A stretch of DNA of 64,000 nucleotides from Calliopum simillimum (taxonomy: Eukaryota > Arthropoda > Insecta > Diptera > Lauxaniidae). The position numbers and the translations under genes were made by a program. The notes under the pieces are model-generated. The model was not told the DNA's origin. It ran no database searches and worked only from the letters and a program-made list of their open reading frames with translations. The stretch covers positions 37,947,948-38,011,947 of the forward strand of contig OX638370.1 in NCBI GenBank assembly GCA_951812925.1, given 5' to 3'. This document shows, one piece after another, positions 46,694-58,900 of the stretch (its first letter is position 1; each line of letters opens with the position of its first letter).

Positions 46694-48118
46694 ATGATGT
46701 TAAGCAGTTTTCGGAGCGTATTTAAAAACGTAAGTATGTACATGGAACATGATTTATTTATTTTCGTTAACAATACCACTCCGCTGCTCTTTGTTATATA
46801 GAATTTTCGTGCGCTACATGTGAGCTCTATCAATCGCGGCCAGTACACAGAAGTTCTGGAAAAAGATGGTGTGCGTGAAATTACTTTAAATGAACCCAAG
46901 ACACGCAACTCACTGTCAATTGGCATGATGGATTCCATATTGGAGGAATTGAACAGGGATTTAAATAGCAACGATTTGCGATGCATTGTGTTATCTGCAT
47001 GTGGGCAAATATGGTCTGCGGGACATAATCTTAAGGAGTTGGTAAGAAATTTAAAACAATTTTTAAGGCTTTGGAAAATACATTTATTGGAATGTTGTCC
47101 AGTAGGCTTTATAGAAAATGATTAAGAACTCTTACTCCTTAACTGTCTTAAAGTAAAAGACGCATGAAAATTGTAAACAACCGATTACATTTTAAAATCT
47201 GTGAAGATTATTTTAGCAAAAAAACTCAAATTTCCACTTTTGACAATAAGAATATTTTCTACCCGGTTCCAAAACGCGATTTTTTCCCCTTTTATAATAA
47301 TTATCTATACTCGTTACTATTTCCCATTAAATTTACTATCCTTTCAACTATAGACACAGGATACTGGTTCTGATAGTCATCTTAAAATTTTTCAAAAATG
47401 TTCTGAATTGATGACAACCATTTACAAGGCCCCTGTGCCAGTGATAGCTAAGGTTAATGGATTAGCAGCAGCAGCAGGCTGCCAATTGGTAGCCTCATGT
47501 GATATTGTCGTTTGTAGCGATAAAAGTCGTTTCTCTACACCAGGGTAAAAAAGAATGAAGAACGATACTGCAAGAAATTAAAATTTATGCATAAAACAAT
47601 CTATTTATTTAGTGCAAGCTTTGGAATTTTCTGTTCAACACCCGGCATTGCTATTGCACGTACTATGCCACGTCTTAAGTCATCTTATATGCTACTGACA
47701 GGTTTGCCTATTACAGCGCAAGACGCTTATACATCAGGTAATGTTAACGTTTGATAATTTAAAAAAATTGATTTATTTATTTAGTGGTGCTTTAAAAGGT
47801 CTTGTTAGTGTTGTTGTTCCTGAGGCTGAACTAGATGCTGAAGTTGCAAAAATAACTGATTCTATTAAACATAAAAGTCGTGCTGTTATAAAACTTGGCA
47901 AAGAATTTTATTACAAACAGCTGAATATGAACATAACTGATGCTTATGTTCATGGCGCAGAGGTTTGTAAAAAAATATATACACATTTAATGAAATAAAG
48001 TTAAAATTTCTCAATTATCCTTTTATAGATAATGCGTGACAATCTTGCTTCTAGCGATGGCATCGAGGGCATCAAAAGTTTTATCGAAAAGCGCAAACCT
48101 AAATGGACACATAAGTGA
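46694..48118 (+). CDS. Enoyl-CoA hydratase domain-containing protein 3-like, downstream tandem copy
   Basis: The more conserved member of the tandem pair. Six exons: 46694-46729, 46802-47041, 47354-47544, 47613-47737, 47799-47962, 48029-48118; 846 nt, 281 aa, exon lengths and phases identical to copy 1 except exons 1-2. Begins MMLSSFRSVFKN, a basic/hydrophobic start consistent with mitochondrial import. Blocks: EKDGVREITLNEPKTRNSLS, SAGHNLKEL, NGLAAAAGCQLVASCDIVVC, STPGASFGIFCSTPG and KWTHK at the end. As in ECHDC3 generally, the two catalytic Glu of classical enoyl-CoA hydratase are not present at the aligned sites (Gln and Gly instead, by my manual alignment), so classical hydratase activity is doubtful. 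AATAAA at 48316-48321. An alternative start three bases downstream is possible. Confidence 0.93.
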
Positions 48119-48329
48119 TAAAATTGTAAATACTAAAGTGAAAAATGCATTTATTTTTGTTGTTACTCATTTGTAATCTATTTTGTAAAATATTTTTTTT
48201 TTTTTTTTTAAATTTTACTACATGTTATACTCAAAAGTTATACTTTTAAGTAGCAGTAACAGACTTAAAGTTATATTTTTGATAAGAGTTTTATAAAATA
48301 TCTAATTGCTTCTGAAATAAAGACCTGAT

Positions 48330-49250
48330 TTTAAAAGCCAAATGCAAGAATACTCTCTCCGAAAAGATGTGGCAGAATAATTTTACTTAGTTCTTTTTTA
48401 AATAATAAAGAATTTGATGCTGTTTATGGAGTGACATTCAGAATGTGGGTCATGAGTTTAACGTAGCTTTAATATTAAGCTACACAGGAACAGAAAACAG
48501 AACGTAAAGAATCGGCAAACTTCATTTAAATCCAATACTTCATTGCATAGATAGAATATAAATGCAAAAATATTGGGCCTTATTATGCATTAATATTTAT
48601 TCATGTAAAACCCAACGTTTATTTAAGTCGTCCAGTTGCAAAGCTAGTGAACTTAAATTTTTATTAAAATTTTGTCTTTGGAAAAGACTTCATGCTTTGA
48701 AAAGTAATAATCTTTTTCCTCATCAAACGATTAATAATAAAAAATGTAAGAATTTTCCACAAGTTAGTCCCTTGCTTCTCAGGCTTGTAGAACGGCTAGG
48801 ATGGCAACGATCCTGCTACTTACAGGATAGGCTTAAATTTTTAGTAACTTTTTCAAGCAATATTCAACCAAATTTTTATATTATTTTTTGGTATCAGCAA
48901 GCATGGATTAAATGACATCGTTCGTTAGAGCTTACTGTTATATTTGTATATGTAAAACACCAACAAAATCACACAAACATTTATTTATTTATCAACAGAT
49001 AAATTTGCCGACATTCAGAAGAAGCATACTATATTTAACATTAAGCATAGATTTGTTGAGAATCACAGCAAAAAAGAAAATAAATCACATGAAAAAGTTC
49101 TTATTTTTTGTTTTTCCTTTGTTATGCCCTGCTGTTGCAAATCGCTTATATACTTTTCTTGAATAGTGCTTTATTTTGCAAGCTTATTTGGCGAGATGAA
49201 CCAAAGTGCCAAACCCACTTTGTAAAAGAGAAATATAAAACTAGTAAGGG
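48330..49250. other. Intergenic, dispersed-repeat text
   Basis: The 48893-49075 stretch contains AAGCATGGATTAAATGAC and AGCATACTAT ... TTTGTTGAGAATCACAGC, the latter inverted at 50480-50515 and the former related to 18837. So 48990-50560 may be one old element bounded by these inverted pieces. ORFs 48562-48915 and 48912-49166 resemble nothing I know. Confidence 0.4.
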
Positions 49251-49317
49251 TGTAACATTTGGCCTGGCCAAACATTAAATACCCTACACTGCAGTGTTTT
49301 GAAAATTTTGCTTATAT

Positions 49318-49840
49318 GGGAGGTGCCACGCCTATTTGTCCGAGTTCGTCTAGTTTTAGCTCAGAGCGTGCATTTAAAGTCTTCAATATTTGAGTGAAAT
49401 TTAATTGGATTATCCCAAAAAACTCTTCCAGTATAGCGTTTTGAAGCTTTTGCTTATATGGGAGGTGCAACGCCCTCTTGTCCGAATCCGCCTAATTTTT
49501 GCTCAGAGCTTACGCTAATAATTCGTAGTATTTAAGTGTATTTTGGTTGAATTGTTGTGAAAAATACTTCTAAGGTTGCATTTTGAATATATTTTTTTGT
49601 ATGGGCGGTAGGCGTGTCCGTTGACCGATATCGCTCATTTTCAATCCCTCGAGCTTACTTTTGCGACAAAGCCAACGCACTTAATTTCATTGAATTATCA
49701 TGGTTAGTTTTCCCGTAAAAAATATTTCCACGTACAGCCAGCCTGCCAGCCAGACAGATGGAGGTGACACTGATCAAGAATATATACCCTTTTCTATATC
49801 TGCCACGCCTCCTTCTCTGGGTGTAGGGTATAATAAGATC
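49318..49840. repeat. GGTGCCACGCC-type repeat units
   Basis: GCTTATATGGGAGGTGC(C/A)ACGCC is repeated at 49311 and 49452 about 140 bp apart, with TGTCCGA(G/A)T and GCTCAGAGC following each time, and a third weaker unit (TTGTATGGGCGG) near 49598. Related to GGTGGTGCCACGCCCC text in the foldback at 21122-22235. Ends with the common fly repeat text GCCAGCCAGACAGATGG. Confidence 0.55.
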
Positions 49841-49899
49841 CCTGTATGACCGACGGAGTCAATTGTCTCAATAGTCCAATCTTTGGTCTAGTTTTTTTG

Positions 49900-50160
49900 T
49901 AAGTATTCCATAATGGACTACACCTGCTGCGTGGAGATGCCTTGGTTCAAATCCTCCACTCGGTGATTTTAAATTCCAATTTTTAAATTTCTATAAATTT
50001 GTACACAATTTGTTTGAAGAGTCTTCGGACAACATAGTCGTGGTATAAAATAATAAAAAATTAATAAAAAAATGTTCATCCACACTGAGATTCGAACCCG
50101 GAACACATTGCTCAAAAATATAAAATATAACAAACTTTTTAGCATATTCGGCTATGAAAC
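49900..50160. other. Two tRNA-like promoter segments on opposite strands
   Basis: On the minus strand, TAGCCGAATATG (50143-50154) and GGTTCGAATCT (50088-50098) are spaced like A and B boxes, with a tRNA-like length between. On the plus strand GGTTCAAATCC (49944-49954) is a B box, its A box less clear. Neither gives a convincing cloverleaf, so they are probably tRNA-derived SINE heads. Confidence 0.5.
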
Positions 50161-50854
50161 CTTTTGACATTTTTGTGTAAAATTTGAATTTTAAATTAAA
50201 TTTGTTGAAATTTATAAATAAAATAAAAAAAATGGCCTTTTTATGGTTCAAATGTAATGCATAAGAAGACAATTGACCTTTTTCTAGTCCGATTGTAATG
50301 TATAAGGAGACAATTGGTTACGTCTAATGACAAACAATGTAAACCGTAAATAGAACTTTATGTGTGATGTGACCAGAATTTAGACCAGTCGATTTCTCCC
50401 ACGTAGTAGTTTGCAAAATAGTTTCGGATTAGTCCGTGGTCTTGCAGAGATCTTTTGCATGTATGAACTTTATTATCATATTGCTGTGATTCTCAACAAA
50501 TAGTATGCTTGTAAGTTCTTCTGGATGTTTGCAAATTCGTCTTTCCTCTTGTGGGCTTTGAATAGGTGTGACTCTTTCCAGTTTTGGTCCATTATATGTG
50601 TCTTTCATTTGTATGGCAAAAGTATGTTCTATGTTCTATGTTCTAAATAAGCGAATACTTGACCAATATAATTTTTTCAACTTAATGCCATCAATTCCAC
50701 ACATCACGTAAGCTTTTCGTGTAAACAGATCGCAATTTTATTTATTCGTTACAAAATGTATGCCAATCGTGTTATGACATTACTTTAGCCTCGAAATAGA
50801 CTTGCACCACTATTCAAATGAACGACACATATCGTCGGGTTAAAACTACAGCTA

Positions 50855-52040
50855 AGGAGTGATTTTTCAAAAGGGCGTAAAACCACTTCCAACCTCGAAC
50901 AAACCTAAGAATGCCATCGCCATTACCATTCTAAAATGCATCCTCTAGTTTAAAATTCATCACAAAAAATGCATTTTTCCAAGGTAAAATCGTGATCAAA
51001 AGTCGCATTTCAGAACAAAAGGGCTTATTTCCATATCTATATATATAAAAATGAAATGGTGTCCGTATGTAGCTTATGAACGCGGAAACTACAAGGCCGA
51101 TTTACATAATTTTTTTTTTAAATTGTTTGTTGTGGTCTGTAGAAGGTTCTTAAGGGGGTGAGATTCCACTGAGGGGAACGGGGGTTGCACCCCCCATACT
51201 AAAAAAATACAAAAAATGCTATATCTCTACAGTTATACAAGTTATGATTATGAAAGTTGGTGAACTTATGCATAATGTATGTACCATTCACCATGCAAAA
51301 TTTGAGGGGGATTGAACTAGGGGACGTTGCACCCCTCATATGAAAAAAACACATAAAATGCTATATCAGTGTTCAGTTATCATTATGAAACTTGGTACAT
51401 GGATGTTTATTGCGTCTACTATTCAGCATGCAAAGCTTAAGAGGGATTGAACGAAAGCGATTTGCAGCCCCCGTACAGTAAAAATACTCAAAATGCTATA
51501 TTTCTACGCCTATAGTAGCTATCATTATGAAGGGTTGGAAGAGAAGGATGACGGAGATAAATGGGACTTGGAACATATGTAAAGGGCATTGGGAACGGGC
51601 GAACAAAGTCGCTTCCGGGCCAGCTAGTAATTTTATAGAAATTTTTAAAGTTTGATACAAAAAGGCGTATTTCGAATAGTGGCCAAAAAAACTTTTAATA
51701 TTTGTTATATGCCCCAGGCTATATAGGTTCTTACATAACATGCCTATAGACATCAGAATTAACTTCCAAATGGTGAAATAAGAGTGATTTCGAAACAAAA
51801 GGGCTTATTTCCAAAAGTTTCAGAACAAAAGGGCTTATTTCCAAATGTTTTTTTCTTTTAGCAATCACTACAAATATGTTACAACAAAAATGTTAAGGGG
51901 ATTAGAATCTTTGGTCAACTCGCTATAACACTGGAGACATTAAAAAAAAAATAACTTATTGTAAACAGCCCATAAAAGTTTTTTCTCATTACTGAAAATT
52001 TGTTTAACATGGTTTTACGCCCTTTTGAAAAATCACTCCT
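50855..52040. mobile_element. Element with 31-bp perfect TIRs (AGGAGTGATTTTTCAAAAGG)
   Basis: The first 31 bases, AGGAGTGATTTTTCAAAAGG then GCGTAAAACCA, are the reverse complement of the last 31 before 52040. Internal AAAAGGGCTTATTTCC repeats at about 51018, 51801 and 51832. The host sequence survives inverted at 53405-53440 without the element (ACTACAACTAGACATC), indicating a probable 6-bp near-duplication CA(G/A)CTA at the borders. No transposase. Superfamily unknown. Confidence 0.75.
51160..51540. repeat. Degenerate tandem repeats of about 140-150 bp
   Basis: Three units: (A)GGGGAACGGGGGTTGCACCC, AGGGGACGTTGCACCCCTCA, and AAAGCGATTTGCAGCCCCCG, each followed by AAAAATGCTATAT, then ATCATTATGAAA.TTGGT and ATGCAAA..T.GAGGGGGATTGAAC. 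They are preceded at 51038 by TATATATATAAAAATGAAAT and lie inside 50855-52040. Related to 190-330 in copy A. Confidence 0.65.
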
Positions 52041-52242
52041 CAACTAGACATCTACATTTTTATTGATTTGAGAAAAACGCTTTTTAAGTTTTTTGAAATT
52101 CGATTTTTGTATGAGATTTTAAAGTTTTCTACTTTTTATTTCTCATGGTATATAAAATTGGATGGGGACTACATTTCAAAAAACCCATAGACTGAGGCGT
52201 AGCGCTATTTTTTCCTCATGTTTCTGTATACTTAACTCAGTA

Positions 52243-53395
52243 CAGTCGACGTCCAATAATACGAATTATAATGTCAGACCAATTCGTAAAATCGAAAAAT
52301 TCGTATTATCGCAACGAAATTTAGGTCTTTTTTTCTTTTGTATTGACACATATCGTCGGTTTATAGACAAAACTCATCAACTCGAATATATGATTTGAGA
52401 GAAAAACATCAGTTTACGAAAAAATTGTATGAAAATTAGGAAATTTTTTTCTGAGTAAAATGGTGCGGAAACGGAAAACACAATTAAGGTATTTCTTAAT
52501 ACGTGTAAAAGCCTCGAAAGCTCGTAAAACTGACAAAGCCCAGTGTGCCAAACGGTTCATATCTCCGCTTTTTTATCCGTTACGGATCAGTAACGGATAC
52601 AAAAGCAGAGATACGTACGGATCCGTTACTGATCCGTAACGGATAAAAAAACGGAGACATGAACCGTTTGGCACACTGGGAGTTGGCATTATTTTTGACA
52701 ACTTCTACGAGTTTACGTGATTTTCGAGGCATTTACACATTTTAAGGAATACCCTAAATATCTTGATAAAAAACAAAAAAATATTTAATGGAAAAATATG
52801 GAAATTGAGCCAAACATACTACACTGTTAAGCTCAATTTCCAAAAAAAAAAAAATATTGTACTTAATGAGTTCAACATTAAAAGTGGAAATTTGAAGTAA
52901 AACACGCCAATTTTAAAAAATCATAATGTGACCGATTTGGCTAAAATTTGGCATTGTTGTGTTACTGATGCCTAGCATAATAAGAGCGCGAGGATTTTGC
53001 TGTGGTATTTTTTGTCAAAAAACAGGGTCGCGATTTTGATTTTGGTGATTTTTGTAAATTTCTTAGAAAGACTGCTTTTCAACAACTCAAACTTTTTTTT
53101 ACAGGTTTTTCGAAACGTTTTATAATTTTTCAACAATTTTTCTCCAAATTTTAGGAAAAAAGCATTTCAAAACATTCTAAAAACTCTGAAAAATATCCCA
53201 CGTATTCTTTCTTGCATTCTAAGCATTTAGTGCTTGGCAAAAGAGCAAAGTCTACTAAGAGAAAAATCTCATTGGTATTATCGAACCGTAAAATTTACCG
53301 CTGTTCGTATTATAGAATCACGTGTGGAAGAAATATTGCATTCGTATCATTGGACATTTGTAATACGGAGCATTCGTATTACTGGACGTCGACTG
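52243..53395. mobile_element. Pogo/Tigger-like non-autonomous element
   Basis: Flanked by TA on both sides. Termini CAGTCGACGTCCAATAATAC and, inverted, CAGTCGACGTCCAGTAATAC, with further AATTCGTATTATCG-type repeats inside each end. TA target and CAGT(C)GA.C(T)..A.TA.CG termini are like pogo/Tigger MITEs. It contains a 270-bp palindrome (52483-52750) but no transposase. Confidence 0.8.
52483..52750. repeat. Near-perfect palindrome
   Basis: The inner core 52539-52680 is almost perfect: CCCAGTGTGCCAAACGGTTC at the left and GAACCGTTTGGCACACTGGG at the right, with TATCCGTTACGGATCAGTAA paired to TTACTGATCCGTAACGGATA. Outward, CGTGTAAAAGCCTCGAAA and GCTCGTAAAACTGACAA pair with TTGACAACTTCTACGAG and TTTTCGAGGCATTTACAC less perfectly. 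Confidence 0.92.
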
Positions 53396-53543
53396 TATAT
53401 CAAAAAATGTAGATGTCTAGTTGTAGTTTTAACCCGACGTTATGACAGAGCCAAGTGATGTTAGTAGATAAATCTTGATTCACTTTGGCTCTTAAAATTT
53501 ATATGCTTGATTTGACTCTAGTTCTCAAGATATCCTTGCTTAA

Positions 53544-53836
53544 CCCTTTCAGGACCATAGGGACATATGTGTCCCAAGCCAAAAATTAACAATATTTGTG
53601 TTATTACGGAACCAATGTGATTCATTTTGATATTTATCAGCTTGTAGGAGAAAAATGAACTTTATTTGCTTTTTGGAAAACTATAACGACCAAACGGACA
53701 CATATGTCCCAGAAAATTCCAGAAAAACTGTAAAAAAAATTTTTATTTTAAAATATGTTTTTTAGACGCCCAATATACCTTTCTAAATAACTGAAAAGGT
53801 TGCATACGCTCCCAGTTGCTTATGGTCCTGAAAGGG
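53544..53836. mobile_element. piggyBac-type MITE, 293 bp
   Basis: Flanked by TTAA at 53540-53543 and 53837-53840. Termini CCCTTTCAGGACCATAGGGA and TTATGGTCCTGAAAGGG are inverted repeats; CCCTTT next to TTAA is characteristic of piggyBac elements. GGACA(C)ATATGTCCC is present near the left end and in the middle. No coding capacity. Confidence 0.92.
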
Positions 53837-53840
53837 TTAA

Positions 53841-55900
53841 AAGTGGACAGATTTCTATTTTGGTCAAATTCGAAATTATATCATACATACAGAAAACAGC
53901 ACAATTCATTGCTAATTGCGTCGGATAGCCATAATCTTTCTCACTAAACTTCACCTTGAAACTTTTATAATTAGATCTATACACTCAGAGTTATCATCCG
54001 TTGAAGTAATGTTGTCTAAACTCTAAATTATTTCTTTAGTGTTGAGATATATTTTCTTCTATTGATGATATTTGGAAAAGTTAAGATTCAATTAGAAAAG
54101 TTTAATAAGGAAGATTTTGTCAATCCGATACCACAAGCATAAATTAACTAAGCTGTGTACTGTTAATTCAATATAAATTTAAATATTCCTTAGGATAGCG
54201 ATTTTTTCACTTTTAAGCAAGGATTTTATGAAGACTAGACTCGATTCGCCGAATTTAGTATTATTTTCGTATTTAAAAGAACATGATTACCAAATTATCA
54301 GTATTAACAAGTTGGAAAGTGAACTCAATCTTAACTCTAAGGGTTCAGAGTCTTAACCCTTAATGAAACCTGCCAATTTATTATGATGCTGCATCAAAAA
54401 TAATGAAAATTGAACCTAGAACTTCTTTAGCAACAAATAAACCAAAACGATCTCTGCTTAAACTTTTTTTGTATTTTTTTATTAAGGTTTTGTTTTCGTT
54501 TAATAAATTTAAATACAATATTAAAAAAAAATCGAAAATAATTTTTTTTCATTGTTGTAAAGTTTTGATCTTTCTTAAAAACAACTGCTGTTCTGTTGTA
54601 ATTAATTGTATAGTATCGTGTGATCTTCATGAACGATTGACTTGTGGTGATTCTTTATATAGATGTTAACGGTAATGTTAATGTAGATTCTTTTTTTATG
54701 AATTTTTAGCAAAAGGAGAAGCTATTCATAAATTTTTTTAGATAGTAAAAAAATTTGTGTTGTTTTATTTTATGTATTCAGTATTTTTGTTGTTAATAAT
54801 ACAAAGCGAAATGGATGTCAATTTCAAATTAGTACAAGTTGTTATGACTAATGTTGGTGTTTTCTTCATTATACAAATAAAGTGTAGTAAAATTGTAAAA
54901 GGGGATTTTTATATACGAGTAAGTTATATAGTTTTTTTATAAGTTGTTAACATTTTTAATAAAAGGCCTATGTTCAAGTTTTAAGTCTAAGTTAAAATTA
55001 AGCTTATGTTAAAGAAAAAACAAGGGTTATATGATGTTTGCTTAACCCTTACACTCCTGAATTTAAAAGTACTTTTTTTTTTGTGTTAAATATGTCGTAA
55101 ATTTACTAATTCTAATTTGTCGAAAGAAAAAAAAATTGTTGTTATTTTATTAAGCTAACAACGGTTATCGTTAATGCAAAGGAAAAGTATTCATACGTTC
55201 GAAAGTTTCTTCTCTGCTTTTTTACTAAAAGTTATGGTACACTTAAAAAAGTATTTATGCTAATATTTTTCATACTAAATTTCCCAACAGTAAGTAGCCT
55301 AAACATGACTGAATGAACATGCAAAAATGTGTATTGAAATCATAATTGTTAGTTTTTTCATTATTCATTTGTTAAATTTAAGTTTAAAAATAAAAAATTC
55401 TCTTTTTTTTAATTCAAATGATTAATGTGTTATTTATTAAAATATTAAAATTATTTCATTATTAACGTATTAGTCATCATAAATATTTTTTATGTATTAT
55501 TACAAGAAAGGAACAATATGTAATGTTGTTGTAGTTGTATTTGTTGTTGTTGTTTATTGAACATTTGTAAATCAATATTTTTGTTTTTTTTTTTTCAGTT
55601 TTTATTTGTCTTTAAAATTGCGTAAAAATATTTTTTTTTTTTTTTTTGTTTTTATTTTTTAATATTTTCTTCTACCATCATTTCGTATGCTTTTTTGTAT
55701 GTGCCGTGCAATGTGTTATCATCAATGGTGGTGTCATAAAGTGCTTTATGTAGATCTTTATATCAAAGTGTGCATGTTTTTTTGTTTTTCCTAATGAACA
55801 GCAGCGTTGTTAATTTATTTATTTTTCATTATTTCATTATTCAAGGTCTTGTTATTCGTCACTTATTTAAGAAAAAGTGCTTAACATGTTTTTAATGATC
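53841..55900. other. GstS1: Intergenic upstream of ECHDC3 block and downstream of GstS1
   Basis: AT-rich, with no conserved frame; ORFs such as 54403-54669 and 54757-54942 look random. On the minus strand the GstS1 3' UTR begins at 55905, with polyadenylation signals AATAAA at 55814-55819 and overlapping at 55818-55823. Confidence 0.55.
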
Positions 55901-55905
55901 GTCAC

Positions 55906-58900
55906 TTAAACTTCAGTTTGTGGCCTCTTCTCTACCCAGGCCTTAATGGGTTCAAGGGCATTAATAGTTTCCACAACACCTCGCAGTGCTGGATATGGTT
56001 CGAGTAAATCACGTTTCACCATGTAGTTCATGTAATCCAAAATGCCTGCAAAGTAAACATCGGCCCATGTAAGCTGTGAAATAAATTAAATGTGAATTAG
56101 TTGGTATCAATATCTCTGTCAGTATAGAAAAGATAATTTAAATTAATTTTTTTTTAAAAAATAAATTTCCTTTTCTTTTTTAACGTTGTACGAAAAAATT
56201 TTATAGTAAAAAGTTTTCATTTGAATCGGTAATTTTGAAAATAGGGATTACCTCTGAGTTTTACATAGTACTTTGAGCTGTTTTCAGTTTCGAGAGTAGT
56301 TGGGTCAAACATTACATTTGATAAATCATTTTTTTGCTTGATCTGAAATGTTATAGTCCATTCTCACTTGCTTGGTTAGGCGATTTAGTTAGTTTATGCC
56401 TAATTATGCGAAAACTAATTGGAAAACAGTGACTACATGCAGGATATCCAGGGCAATCTGGCCTTCATATAACAGTTCAATGTCTTTTTTACTATGTAAT
56501 AACCGCATTAATATAGCAAGAATTACCGCAGTTTGCATTGGACACTGAGCCATCGGTAAGCATGCCGAAAATCTAGATATTTCTTTTAACCCCTTTCTAG
56601 GAAAACCTTTCATCAATGCACTCAGCAAAATCGCCGACACTGTTAAGGTAATTGAGCAGCGAACCAATCTGTCGGAGTGGTATTAAAATGGTCCAATAAT
56701 TGCTACTTAGGGTTTTTAGCTTGCATCGCTAAACGGCTACTTTAATTTGCCATATAAAGAGCTTTTAAATCAGATTGTTAACCAAATAAATTGTCAGTAT
56801 GGAAATGCTTCTTGGACCATTTGCAACACTGTATTTAAAGGAATGATAACCCAGGAGGAAAAATTTCTAGCGCTTCTGATCCAAGCATTTCAAAAGCGCT
56901 TGTTCCCATAGAAATTAAGAAGCACTTTCATTATGATTTTTTATAAGGCTGCAGTAAGAACAACATAGTTTGAACCCAGCCCGGTTGATTTTTTAAAATT
57001 TTTTTTTACTAGTGCATTTCATCAATGTATAAAATCAATGTATCGAAAGCTTTTATATTTTGCATAAGCTGCAAGCAGATCTGCACATCGACTAACACAG
57101 TTGAACGCATATCAGTGAGTGAATATGTATACGAAAAGCTTTTAAGCACAAAAGCTCAAGTGCCCGTTGACGTAGGCCTTGGAAATCACTGATTTAGAGA
57201 GCTTTACGAAAAAGCATTTTTTGTAACATGCTAAACATACAAATTAAAGCTAAAATAAAAAATGCACAAATTTTTTTAACCAAGATAGTTAGAACAAAGC
57301 ATTAAACTTTGCAAAATCTCTCTAGCATGTCAGAATTTCAAGGTATATTGCTGTAATGTTAAAACAGAAATGCTAACTGGTGTGGAACTCTGAATTTTTG
57401 GGTATTTATCTATTAGATTTAGATTTCTGGCTACATAAGTATATGGATGATTCTAATGAGGAAATATTTTGCGGCTAACCATATTTTTTAATTTTTATTT
57501 TAAAGATCAAATCAAAAAATCAAAATTGTTTCTAGTATGATACAGAGAATCAGATCGATCCCAAAGATATTTCATAGAAAAATTCATCTTCAAAGTTTCA
57601 AATTCTCAGTCTCCTGGTATGTTTTTTTTTCCGAAAATAAAGTTTTAATGGTAAATTTTTACACTCAATTTCGAGTATTCATACGTACATTTTGAACTGG
57701 AAACGATATACTTATACAATTGCCAAAATTGCCAAATTAAATAATTCGTTATTGAACTTTATCTTAGTGATATCTCAGCCTCCTGGCACATCAAAATATA
57801 AAAAATTTTTGATGAATTGGCATATCTAGCGCGTTGTTGTTTTATTGATGCGAATGGCCGCAGTAAAGTTATCTTAGGATCGTGGATATTTTAGTCGACA
57901 TGCCGAGTTTTGTGTGAGAGATAGTGACACGGCTAGTCAGATTCTCAGATTCGTGAAAACTATATTTTGTAAGTATTTATAATTTTATTTGTAGGTTGAA
58001 TGTTATAATTTCATCATTGAACATTTCGTATTGACGATTTATTGACTGAAATAAGTAAAAAACTCAGATCAATGGCCAGAGTCTCCTTGAAACTTGTAGA
58101 TCAAATTTCTGTTTTTTATTAATTATTTAAATTGGGTTTTAGCAAAAAGTACAAAAAGGATATTAACTCAGACTACTTGTCTGAACTCAGATGCAAAAAA
58201 AAAAAATTTGTCCCGAAAATAATGTTTTTCCTTCTTTCGTGAGTAGAATCATCCATATAGTAAATATCAAGATTGTAATTTCATTGAAGAAATCTGTAGC
58301 TCCATAAAATGCTGACTTAGCATATAGTTACAAGAATGAACAAGCTAATCAAAAGTTCCTAACAATCATTTACATTTTGCTTCATTTTCGCCATGGCCTA
58401 TGGTTTACATTAATATTGAAGGAAACGACAGAAATCTATGAAATACTGATCAAGCCTAACGCTTCGAATTCTAAAGTTAACGTATTTATATTTTTCAAAC
58501 TTACTTTTCCCAATGCTAAATGTCCATCATTATCCTTAACAGTTTGTTCCAATTTTTCCAAATAGAATGGAATGACTTCGGCATTAAGGGTGACCAATTT
58601 CTTCTCCTTGATTTCATCTTCCGGTTCATACGAAACGACTGCAATTTCTATATATTAAAAAGCAAGATTAATCAACAACATGAAACATGCAACATCACAC
58701 ATTGTTCGCTACTTAGACGGAAATCGTTGATGGTATCAACGACAATATCGATTTGCAAATCTTCCCATGGACTGGCACCGCATAGTCCAACAGTTTTGGC
58801 CAAGAATCTAGCCATTGAAATGCTCTGATGTACACGTTTACCATCGACTTCAAGTACTGGCATTTGACCCATTGGCATAGCTGTGAGGTAGAGAAAAGGA

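Noticed and set aside
50088..50154. A tRNA gene on the minus strand
   Set aside because: Has A- and B-box-like sequences, but I cannot pair the acceptor and anticodon stems convincingly; kept as tRNA-like only.
56404..56667. 87-aa ORF inside GstS1 intron 3 as a separate gene
   Set aside because: No recognised domain, no splice or start support; probably chance or repeat-derived.
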